Assembly: GCA_944739405.2 (NCBI GenBank)
Contig: OX123192.2
Span: 46,924,486 to 46,988,485, forward strand
Origin: Euclidia mi
Taxonomy: Eukaryota; Arthropoda; Insecta; Lepidoptera; Erebidae
Length of the DNA: 64,000 bases
Direction: 5' to 3'
Of the stretch, positions 55,458-64,000 are shown in pieces (the stretch's first letter is position 1; each line of letters opens with the position of its first letter). A program made the position numbers and the translations under genes. The notes beneath the pieces are model-generated. The model saw only the letters and a list, made by a program, of their open reading frames with translations. It had not been told where the DNA came from and did not search any database.

Positions 55458-56060
55458 TGTTTGAAATAGAAGTAGTTTTTATTATAAGTCAAATCGATTA
55501 GATCGATTGAGTAACATTTTGTTTAGTCTATTGAAAATTTCTGACAATGGTCACACTGAACTGTCACTTCGAGCTCTTCCCGCGTTGAAAATTTACCACG
55601 TTGTCGACTCGTACGTAAAATATCGCCTTTTGAATTAACGCGAATTGAATTAAATTGAGTAAACCGCTTTGAACGCCGCCTGATCTAGTGCTGGCAACGG
55701 TAAATTGATTGTGAACTATTGATTGATATTTGTGAAAATTGTGAATCTGGTATCGACTTCCACGTGCCAACGTGTCCTGAAAACGTCGCGTTGAAGCTTA
55801 ATAGCTAAGTATAAGATACTTCATTCATTTATTTTGGCCAATATACTTGTATGAATGTGTCTAATTTAGCTCAAGCCTGACATCAGCAAGGATAGCGGGT
55901 AAGTGAAACACAATATTGATATTGATTGATTTCAATTCATCGCTGTGCAACGCAGTGCATTGTGTCTGGATCATTGTCTATCGTGGTCAGGTAGATGTAT
56001 TACATCTTCCACTGCGCACTTCTGATACACCTTCCTGCCTGGCTACGGTAATTCTAGACA
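55458..56060 (+). repeat. BEL element 2, 3' LTR
   Basis: 603 bp, equal in length to the 5' LTR. Visible differences are t/g in 'atagaattag' versus 'atagaagtag' and c/g in 'ctgcctgcc' versus 'ctgcctggc'. Confidence 0.92.
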
Positions 56061-56199
56061 TGTATCAATAATATTCATAATCTCAAATCTCTCGCTAAAG
56101 AAGAAGATACTCCTCCAAGGCTCTCCAAAGCGATCAATTTTGAGACGGCTGCCTCCAACCGCTTTCCGTTTAAGAGCTCTTATTACGGGAATATAATAT

Positions 56200-56578
56200 C
56201 ATCCTCTTAGCGTTATCCCAGTTTCAATCTGGGGTCCGCTTTTTAGTCTAACCGGATTTGGCTGAATATTAGCTTTTCCACAGAGCGACTGCCTGTCTGA
56301 CCTCCGCAACCCGAAGGGATAGCTATATTCCATGGTTAAGACTAGAGTCAGTTAATTTAGAAGGTACTGACGCCCTGTAACGACTGTCAAAGATCTTCAT
56401 GACAACCGGGACCGACGGCTTAACGTGCTCTCCGAGGCACGGGACAAGCGATAATTAACAATTCAATACGCATATAACTCCGAAAAGTCATTGGTGCGTG
56501 CCGTGGATTCGAACCCGATACCCTCTGCATGGCAGTCTGTTGGTAGTTAGGTATATCCACTCGGCTATCGCTGCCCTC
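56200..56578 (-). mobile_element. full-length tRNA-derived SINE with 16-bp TSD
   Basis: Flanked by 'tacgggaatataatat' at 56184-56199 and 56579-56594. On the minus strand the head holds box A (complement of 56557-56567, 'tagccgagtgg') and box B 'ggttcgaatcc' (complement of 56505-56515). The 3' end is 'gggataacgctaagagg' plus 'atga'. The tail matches the LINE fragment at 486-896. Confidence 0.88.
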
Positions 56579-56968
56579 TACGGGAATATAATATATGAGA
56601 TATAATTCAGATCAAGCATCAACTAGTACACAAAATGTTAAAAGGCCAAAAATATAAAGATGCCAAATATAACAAATTGTCTGTGCCTGGTCCCATTGTG
56701 TGTGTGGCTCAAAATGTATATGGAAATAAATGAAAACGCATACATATAGTACCTGTAATCATAACCAACTAAAGTATGCAAAGTTTCGACATTTTCAAAG
56801 TCCCGGGACACAAGACGGCCGACGTCCAAAGTCCTGGAACTTCCCGGGACTTCGAGACTTTTCAGAATAAAATTGGAATCAAGTTAATTTCTTGCGAAAT
56901 GTTTTGCTAACAAAAGCTATTGTTGTAAAGTCTTGGGAAAAGAGACAGCTAATGTTCAAAGTTTCTTT

Positions 56969-57233
56969 GGACGACCGGTTGGCGCAGCGGGAGTGTAAGC
57001 GACTGCCACGCCGAATGTCGCGGGTTCGATTCCCGCTCAAGTCAAACATTTGTGTGCGTGAACATGGATGTTTGTCTTGGTCTGGGTGTTTCTATGTATA
57101 ATATGTATGTATTTACAAAAAATAAAAGGTATATATGTATGTTTATCCATTATCTAGTACCCATAGTACAAGCTCTGCTTAGTTTGGACTAGATGGTGTT
57201 GTGTGAATGTGGTAAAAAAAAAAAAAAAAAAAG
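56969..57233 (+). mobile_element. tRNA-derived SINE with poly(A) tail
   Basis: Box A 'tggcgcagcgg' (56980-56990), box B 'ggttcgattcc' (57023-57033), an AT-rich body and a 20-nt A run at 57214-57233. This family differs from the SINE at 56200, which ends without poly(A). No clear TSD. Confidence 0.8.
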
Positions 57234-57919
57234 TCCCGACGATTTGGAGAATTTTCAAAATAAAGTAAATTTCTGACAAATATGTATGAATAAACCCAAA
57301 TTTTGGTAAAAATCAATATTCACTGACCATCAAATTAAATCCTTACAATTTTTACATTAATTTCAGTCTCAATAATTAATTTTTCTTCTAAAAATGGAAA
57401 CCCCGTGCTGGTAATAAATACAAACAATACAAAATAAGTCACCACCTTAATTGATATCGTAATAATAACAAGTTTTAACTGACTAACTACGCCAAGTATT
57501 GTGTGTTCCAATTTTTTTTTCTAGGCAAACATTTTGTTTACAAACAAAGAAAACAAAATCATTAATTAAAATAATAGGTAGTGCTAGGTAGGGTTTGGGA
57601 AGTCTCGACAATTTTAAAATCCAAGGACAGGAGACAGCCTGCGCTGTTAAGAAAACAAAATAGGAAATTTCAGGCTTTATAGATTCATCTCAACGAGAAA
57701 ATTACACCAAACACCGCATAAAATTAATTGATTTGTGACTGACCCGACTCAGACACAATATCAATCAAACGTCACAAAACAACCAATGTGGCGGCGCGGC
57801 AAACATATTTATTATGTATTCAGTATTTTCGCGATAATACGGAGTACTTAAGTAACAATAATAAAGCCCTTTATTCCAAAACTAAAAATTTTCCTTAAAT
57901 CTAACCTACTAATTTAAAA
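57234..57919. other. no gene seen
   Basis: AT-rich, non-coding sequence between the SINE and the RTE relic. Confidence 0.45.
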
Positions 57920-58860
57920 AAAGTCTCTTAGTTCGGCGTGCCTCTGCCAACGATTTCCATTGTTATCTGTCTTGCGCTATCCTTGTCCAATATGGGTCAT
58001 ATTGGAGTGTGTTAATTTTATTTCATCTTCCCATCTTGTGTTCTGCCTTCCTTGTTTTCTTTTGCCGTCCAGCGGGTACCACTCTGTAACAGTTTTGCTC
58101 CATGATCCATTTTTACCTCGCATCATATGTCCAGCCCAGCTCCACTTCAACAGAAGTGGAGCTGGGAAAAAGTTACTGACATACTTATGCACATAGACCA
58201 ACAGGTCTATGTGCATAAGTATGTCAGTAACTTTTTTTAATGTCCTTAAATCTTTGTTAATGATTTTATCCTGACGTTTGTAGCCGGTCATACTCCTCTC
58301 CATTGCTCTCTGTGTTACAGCGAGCTTATCTCTCAGTGCTTTAGTGAGGGTCCAACTTTCACATCCATATGTTACGCAAGGTAATATGCACGTGTTAAAT
58401 GTTTTCTTCTTTAGCGACATGCTCATGTTTTTGGATTTCATGATCTGTTTTAGCTTAGATTCTAAGGTTAATTTCTTTTGTCATTTGATTTTCGGTGGAG
58501 ATAATTTGTCCCAGGTATATGTACACATAGTCATCCACGTATTCAAGCGAAACAATTTCTACATTGATAATAACCTATGTGGTGTTCGTCATTAATTTAG
58601 ACTTGCTGGTATTCATTTGTAGTCCATCTTCCGTACTTTCTTTGTTTATTAAGCTGTTTATCATATATCTGAGGTTTTCAGGGCTTTCTTCAAGTAGTAC
58701 AAGATCATCAGCGAATCTTAAATGATGCAGTTTTCTTCCATTTATGTTTATGCCAAACTCGTTCCAGTTTAATCCCCGGAAAATGTTTTCAAGTACCGCG
58801 GCAAATAATTTTGGTGATATTGGGTCTCTCTGTCTAACACCTATTTGAACGCAAATTTAT
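57920..58860 (-). pseudogene. RTE-clade LINE relic
   Basis: Minus-strand order: GVRQRDPISPKLFAAVLENI and FADDLVLLEESPENL (RT blocks, about 58845-58660), then TFNTCILPCVTYGCESW, LAVTQRAMERSMTG, KWSWAGHMMRGKN and EWYPLDGKRKQGRQ. It ends near 57920 after sequence matching the family C-terminus. This is the RT-to-C-terminus of an RTE-type LINE, 5'-truncated and frameshifted. A 51-bp double fold-back insertion lies inside the C-terminal part (58153-58203). Confidence 0.85.
58135..58236. repeat. two abutting perfect hairpins
   Basis: Hairpin 1: arms 58135-58148 and 58153-58166 (14 bp), loop AACA. Hairpin 2: arms 58167-58199 and 58204-58236 (33 bp), loop AACA. Removing the 51 bp at 58153-58203 joins the outer arms and restores the expected LINE protein alignment. 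Confidence 0.95.
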
Positions 58861-59718
58861 TTTATTGTGCTCTCCAACTGTATTCTAGCCATACTGTTTG
58901 AATATATGTTTTTTATGATTTTTGTATAAATACTTAAGTAAAGGTTATTTCAATTATTTGAAAATAAAAATGATTACAATATAATTAAATTTCGACACCG
59001 GTGTCCTGTCTCGAGTCTCAACTGGAAAGTCCCAGGACCCGATACAAAATTTCCAAAACGTCCCGGGACTTCGAGACACGATACAACTCGAGACTCTAAC
59101 CTTATAACCAACTCCTAAAACTTGACGACTAAAAGTATTGATTCTGTTATATACGCTTCGGTGTAATAGTCACACCATATGACTTGTAGAAAAATATCTC
59201 AACTGGAAATCTCCCCAGTACTCGCTATCCTCCAATCGGGAATTGAACCGATCTCTCATTTAATTAGATTGGACACACGGTCTATACTACATATTTTGTG
59301 TTCTGATATTATTTCGAAGTGTTTGTTTATAAATTGGGTCGAGCGAAGATATTGTTTTGTAATTATTGTTTACTCCTCCTACCTTTGTTCGGATAGCACT
59401 TAAGTAAATTAGAATATTTCATTAAATTAACGATAATGATAGTAATTTATGATATTGTTAGAAGCTTTTGTCCTGTTTCTTTTATTGGATTGGAAAAAAT
59501 TGGTATGAAAAAAATTAATGAAGTCGTATTCTATTCGAATGTTACAGTATGCCTTCGTTGGATGAGAGATTCGGTGCCAAAAATACCAATAGTCAAGATC
59601 CAATAATTATTTAAATTACAATATAACTAAATTAATTCTTAAAATAATTAAAAAAAACTAATTAATATATACAAGAAGTGAAAATTCAAAAACTTAAAAA
59701 TTAAAATTTAGAAGGCGT
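58861..59718. other. no gene; probable LINE 3' UTR at right
   Basis: AT-rich. The right end follows the stop of the RT-family fragment at 59719 on the minus strand and may be its 3' UTR. Confidence 0.4.
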
Positions 59719-59799
59719 CATGAAACTCATCCGCATCACAGTCAATTGGAAGCGTGCCCAGAAGACTGGCAGCATTGCCTCGTTGTATTGCAAGCTTTT
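59719..59799 (-). pseudogene. RT-family element C-terminus, distal part
   Basis: The minus strand reads AIQRGNAASLLGTLPIDCD and ends DEFHDAF. It continues in frame from 61401 if the CR1-like insertion is removed. The same end (IQRGNAASLLGT) is familiar from the C-terminus of large invertebrate RT-containing elements; the clade is not assigned. Confidence 0.7.
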
Positions 59800-61400
59800 G
59801 AGTCCTTTGCAATCTGGCTTCAGACCTAGCTATAGCACTACCTCCGCCCTCCTTAAAGTGACTGGCGATATTAGGGCGGGTATGGAGGAGACGAAGGTCA
59901 CTGTGTTGGCCTTGGTTGACTTCTCGAAGGCCTTTAATACCGTTAGTCACGACATCCTTCTGTCAATCCTTTCCCATCTTCTGATCTCGCCTGGTTCACT
60001 GGAATGGTTCTCAACGTATCTTCAGGGACGACAGCAGGCGGTCCGCGTTGATGAAATTTCATCAAGTTGGCGTGATCTTAGCTCTGGTGTCCCTCAAGGT
60101 GGCATACTCTCTCCTTTACTTTTCTCTATTTTTATTAACCTCTTGACCCTTAGACTTCAATGTTCGTATCATCTTTACGCCGACGACTTGCAGTTGTACT
60201 CCCAGGCGAGAGTGGATAACGTGGCTTTGGCGATAGCAGAGGTGAACAGAGATTTGGACACTATTTTGGCATGGTCTAAAGATTTCGGCCTTGATGTCAA
60301 TCCTGCCAAATGTCAAGCCATAATCGTAGGCAGTCAGTGCATGATACGCAGACTAGACTTAACAACCCTGCCTCCGGTTACGTTTAATGGGCTAATAATT
60401 CCGTTTAGTCCTGTCGTCAAAGACCTAGGATTGCATATTCATTCCACTCTCGACTGGCAAGCCCAGGTTACTAGTGTTAGTCAGAGAGTCACCGGTACTC
60501 TCCGCGCCTTATATCGCCTTAAGAATTTTCTGCCTCCCAAAACCAAGACAATGCTTGTGCAGACCTTAATCTTTCCCTTAATCGACTATGGTGATATGTG
60601 CTATTATGACCTGAATGCAGAACATCTCAACAAATATGACCGACTTCTAAATAACTGCATTCGATTCATTTATAATCTTCGCAAGTATGATCACGTATCT
60701 GCTTTCCGTTCTGAACTCAAGTGGTTACCCATACGTCAACGCCGGAGTTTGCGTGCTCTTACTACTCTCTTTTCTATTCTTACCGTCCCTTCTCCTCCTG
60801 ATTACCTAAAAACATACTTTCAATATCTCTCTTCTACTCATGAAAGGGAACTTCGTTCTTCTCACAATTTACTTCTTGCTTGTCCTTCTCACACTTCTGG
60901 TTTTGTCAATTCCTCCTTCATAGTTCAAGCTGTACTGCTTTGGAATAGGCTCCCTCCTGAAGTCAGAATGTCCACCAACCGTTATGCATTCAAAATGAAA
61001 GTCCGAGAGCTCCTATTTAGTAGATTGAGGGAATCAGCACATCATTCGCATCAGTTATAGTATATTATATATATGTGTATATATATTATATAATTATGTA
61101 TTTATATATGTATAGTACTTATATAGATATCTATAATATGTATTTATTATATATACTCATATGTTGCAGTATTTATCTGACTACTATATGTATATATATA
61201 ATTATGTATTATCTAAATTAGGTATCTGGTTTATATAATATGTTTCTTTTATCATTATTCGACTTTCTACACTGCTTCGAATGCACCTACCACATTTGTT
61301 TCTGCACCACCTAAAGGTCGACTGTTAGAGAATGCCTAATGGCATTAAGTCCACCCATGTACACTTTAGTGCATAAAGATTAAATAAATAAATATTGCTA
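59800..61400 (+). mobile_element. CR1-like LINE, 5'-truncated, RT mostly open
   Basis: From LQSGFRPS (59806) to TAG at 61058-61060 the frame is open for about 419 codons. RT blocks: LVDFSKAFNTVSHDIL, SSGVPQGGILSPLLF and HLYADDLQLYSQA (catalytic DD intact). The C-terminal part includes DYGDMCYYDLNAEHL and WLPIRQRR. The 3' UTR is AT-rich and ends 'aagattaaataaataaat' at about 61397. The endonuclease and N-terminal RT are missing through 5' truncation. Both sides carry host sequence of the form ctcaaaa...gcaat, a likely diverged TSD. It is the same family as 9867-10500. Confidence 0.85.
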
Positions 61401-61700
61401 TACTTATTTTTTGAGCCAAATACGTGCCAGCCCTCTGGTTACGTGAGGCGTCTATTAGTCTCTTTGCGAGATCTCTAAAAAGTGATCGCGCACTTGGACC
61501 CCATGGCCCCAATGTTTCGACCCCAAACGGCTCAAATACATCTCCTATTAGATTTACATATTTGCGCCGTTTGAGGGTCTCCGCTGTAGCAGCAGCAGCG
61601 CCCGCACACCTGCTGTGCTGTGAAGATGGGTTATGCCAGTATAATTTGCTTTTATGGTGTAATAGACTCCGTAGCCAAGTAATAAACGAACAGATTGGGA
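61401..61700 (-). pseudogene. RT-family element C-terminus, proximal part
   Basis: An open minus-strand frame reads ETLKRRKYVNLIGDVF, FGVETLGPWGPSARSLF and LAKRLIDASRNQRAGTYLA, then QKISIA at the LINE junction. It runs in frame into 59799. This signature occurs after the RT in some large invertebrate retroelements (from memory). The upstream RT is not present, so it is a 5'-truncated copy. Confidence 0.7.
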
Positions 61701-62030
61701 AAGGAGTGTACCACTGACTTTTTGAAGTTATGTGTATTAAACGGTGCGAATTTCGTGTCTAATCCTGTACGTCTGACATTTTTCCGTAATATTTTCGGAA
61801 GACATGTTGGTCCACATGTCGGCCAACCCACATTTGGTCAGGGAACATGGTGTCGAAACCTTATCTTTGCCATAGTGAAGAGGACACCCATGCTTATAAG
61901 AAGAAGACTTTAAATCAAGGTTGATGTTAAAACAACAGTGTTATAGTTATATTAGCAACAATTTTATTAATACACCATCGCTTATGATATGAACTATTGT
62001 GCGTATACATATGAAGCTGCAAATAAATAT
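61701..62030. other. no gene seen
   Basis: No recognised coding or repeat. Confidence 0.4.
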
Positions 62031-62150
62031 CATCATCAGCCCTGTATATGAACTGCCCCGCTGCTGGGCATGGGCCTCTTCTCACTATGAGACGGATAAG
62101 GCCATAAGTCCACCACGCTGGCCAACTGCGGGTTGGCAGACTTCACAGGT
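62031..62150 (-). mobile_element. LINE 3' end
   Basis: Reverse complement of the family end at 43645-43756: 'gtgaagtctgccaaccc', 'ggccttatccgtctcat' and 'cagggctgatgatgat'. Confidence 0.6.
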
Positions 62151-62160
62151 TTACTAATGT

Positions 62161-62395
62161 TTGCCATAATTTAAAACGCCATAATTTCATATGCCATACT
62201 GGTATTTGCCATAATTTCATTAGATATAACGCTTCAGTTGCCATAATCGTGAAATGACATAAAATGACTTTCACTAATTCCATTGGTCATAATCGATCAA
62301 GTGTCATAATAATTAAAATCCATACATGTATTTGCCATAATTTTCGTTTTCAATAATGCAATTTTCCATTACTTTTATTTACCATAATATAATTA
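62161..62395. repeat. array of degenerate CATAAT motifs
   Basis: About ten copies of 'gccataatt' or close variants (gtcataat, accataat) occur within 235 bp with irregular spacing of 12-40 nt. Function unknown. Confidence 0.6.
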
Positions 62396-62671
62396 AAGAT
62401 AACTTAGTACAAGCGCCTGCAATTTTTAATACTTGGTTTCCTCTTAATAAAAAGAATATCTCCAAACATCGGTGTGTATGGCACTGCCAACTTCCACATT
62501 CTTCACACTAGTTTAATAAACTAAGGTTGACAAAACTTCAGCACATTTCCACATTTATTTAAACAGCGACGAAAATTATGTCGCATCCGCTTAAAATGCA
62601 CACGAAAACCTTTGATGACAATTTTGCTCTAAAATCAAGCGATACGGACGTACTACACAAACATGGTGGAT

Positions 62672-62741
62672 ATTTGCATCGACTGGATTCGCGCGGCTAT
62701 GGACAAACACCAGCACAGTCGAACTTCTATGTGCAAATAAC
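62672..62741 (+). repeat. short dispersed repeat (copy 2)
   Basis: Inverted partner of 24795-24862. It lies inside a 93-codon open frame with no recognised domain. Confidence 0.75.
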
Positions 62742-62935
62742 CTTTACATGCAATCGTAGCGCTTATTCAGCAGAGCTCGGTGTAATATTATACAAAGATA
62801 ACAATAATATGCCGCATCACTATTGGAGGCTGAAGAGTTTGTTTGTTTGGACGTTCTAGTCTGGGGATATACTGACACGGAAGAAAAAAAGATTTTTTAT
62901 GTTGTACCTATAGTCCATTTATCGAGGAAGGCTAT

Positions 62936-62990
62936 TAGATATAGCATCTCGCTATGAGTCACAAGAGTGGATCAGTAGATATAACTTGTT
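62936..62990. repeat. relative of the 32203-32289 hairpin locus
   Basis: Contains 'atctcgctatgagt' and two 'agatata' pieces in a different arrangement and without the long inverted repeats. Confidence 0.55.
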
Positions 62991-63183
62991 AAGTTTTAAG
63001 CTTTATCAGTAAATTAAATACTTTTATTTAAAGCGCCTAATATTATCACCTTAGCTATAACAGTTTGGTTTGATATTACTTTATCATTACACAAGCACAT
63101 AAGCTTGCCATAAGACGAGTTGTTACCTCGTCTGCCTCCTGGTATCATAAAAAAATACGCCGCGCGCACAAGGTTCTTAAACA

Positions 63184-63478
63184 AAAACATTCTGCTTTAT
63201 AATGTAATGTTCTATTTTAATCTGAGGAAGTGCTTCCTGAACAAAAATTGGATCTTTTTTTCATAGCAAAAATTCAGCTTTTTTATAAATTGCAAACGTG
63301 TTCATATCGGTAAAACGTAGGCGTGCATTATTTCAGAGTTTCCTTTTGCTTATTTCGTTTTCCTATCGTTTCTTACCTGAAGATTTGGATGATGGAATCG
63401 TAATTCTTTTAAGTCAGGTGCTTTGTGGCATTGCTACGTTATTCCTGCACCTCTTTTTCACCGACGTACGTTCAAAAT
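63184..63478 (+). repeat. dispersed repeat copy B
   Basis: Matches the reverse complement of 28900-29597 without the 369-bp insertion, so it shows the empty site. Confidence 0.7.
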
Positions 63479-64000
63479 CCGTGCGTCTTATGTTGTACTG
63501 AACTACTTCAATTAGATTATGTTTGTCTATTTGCGCGTCACATTGGATATTGAGATGTTATTTAAGATTAACAGGGAACAAAACGCTTAATTTTATTTAG
63601 TAGTGTATAACTGAATTTCAAGCATTTTCTTTTTATAGAATATCAGTAATCGGATTTAGATTAGTGATCATATGAACTGACTCCAAACTATTATAAAGTT
63701 ACTTACACTTTTGAACTCTTAGGATTAGTATAACTTTATTCCCTGCCTTTTACTTGCCTATTTAGCAGCTTAGTGGTGTGCAGAAACCATAAGTTAGTTT
63801 AGAACTACAATTACGATTTGTTGCTGTGCTTATTTTGTACAGTACCTAATAAATGTGTTGACAGTACATGGACTCTCGTTTCGTTAACACATGTATCTAT
63901 ATTAATTAATGGTACCATTTTGAGAGGGACAGCATGTCCAATGATGTTTTGGAATATCATAGCATAGTATCAAATCCTTCCGTACTTTTGATGCGTCATA
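63479..64000. other. no gene seen
   Basis: AT-rich terminal part of the window with no recognised feature. Confidence 0.4.

Larger units (their letters stand above)
48607..56060 (+). mobile_element. BEL/Pao element 2, nearly full length
   Basis: A 7.45-kb element with two 603-bp LTRs that differ at only a couple of positions, a primer-binding site, gag, pro-pol and a polypurine tract, all in canonical order. The near identity of the LTRs implies recent insertion. Coding is lightly damaged: one nonsense codon in gag and two single-base frameshifts in pol. No matching target-site duplication is seen (GTTAC against TGTAT). Confidence 0.92.

Noticed and set aside
56969..57040. A second tRNA gene
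   Set aside because: Same reasoning: a tRNA-like head followed by a long body and a poly(A) run marks it as a SINE.
62578..62859. 93-codon plus-strand frame
   Set aside because: Part of it is the short dispersed repeat also found at 24795-24862, and there is no recognisable domain.
1..64000. CRISPR array, bacterial operon or phage-defence system
   Set aside because: The window is clearly animal nuclear DNA with introns and eukaryotic retroelements. The tandem repeats have no unique spacers and no cas genes.

Overview
The window looks like nuclear DNA from a moth or butterfly. It is AT-rich, intron-bearing and densely packed with transposable elements. It carries several repeats typical of Lepidoptera: blocks opening with 'ctagcttttgcccgctgc', tRNA-derived SINEs, LINE tails ending in 'ataacgctaggagg', BEL/Pao and Gypsy elements, and a multi-exon insect gustatory receptor. 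The species cannot be named from the sequence alone.

Only one convincing host gene is visible: a gustatory receptor (Gr) on the minus strand at 7019-9625. Four exons joined by clean GT-AG introns encode 349 residues. A sister copy of its first exon (285-1207) is a pseudogene with frameshifts and a LINE fragment inserted between a 17-bp target-site duplication (TSD). No other host coding gene could be supported.

Layout. 1-5.8 kb: Gr pseudogene, two degenerate repeat blocks, two LINE relics, one SINE. 7-9.7 kb: intact Gr gene. 9.9-10.5 kb: CR1-like LINE relic. 10.7-19.4 kb: LTR element on the minus strand with two 322-bp LTRs and a 4-bp TSD, holding two different Gypsy-type pol relics. 20.5-21 kb: an 18-bp minisatellite and a ~145-bp tandem repeat. 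21.9-29.6 kb: MITEs, LINE tails and hairpins. 30.3-31.6 kb: an intact LINE ORF1 (Gag-like) with no ORF2. 32.4 kb: DDE transposase fragment. 33.1-36 kb: decayed BEL/Pao copy 1. 36-36.6 kb: Penelope-like GIY-YIG fragment. 36.6-42.8 kb: BEL/Pao element 3. 44.7-45.4 kb: solo LTR. 47.6 kb: Harbinger-type MITE. 48.6-56.1 kb: BEL/Pao element 2 with nearly identical 603-bp LTRs. 56.2-57.2 kb: two SINEs. 57.9-58.9 kb: RTE LINE relic with a double fold-back insertion. 59.7-61.7 kb: CR1-like LINE nested in the C-terminus of another RT-family element. 61.7-64 kb: repeats, no gene recognised.

The most informative signals are mutational. There are several perfect or near-perfect hairpins that look like template-switch or fold-back repair scars: 58135-58236, which restores to uninterrupted coding when removed; 13961-14001, which destroys an RT active site; and 32203-32289. 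Three BEL/Pao copies share an in-frame UAG at or near the Gag/protease junction, and a SINE shares its 3' tail with a LINE fragment in the same window.
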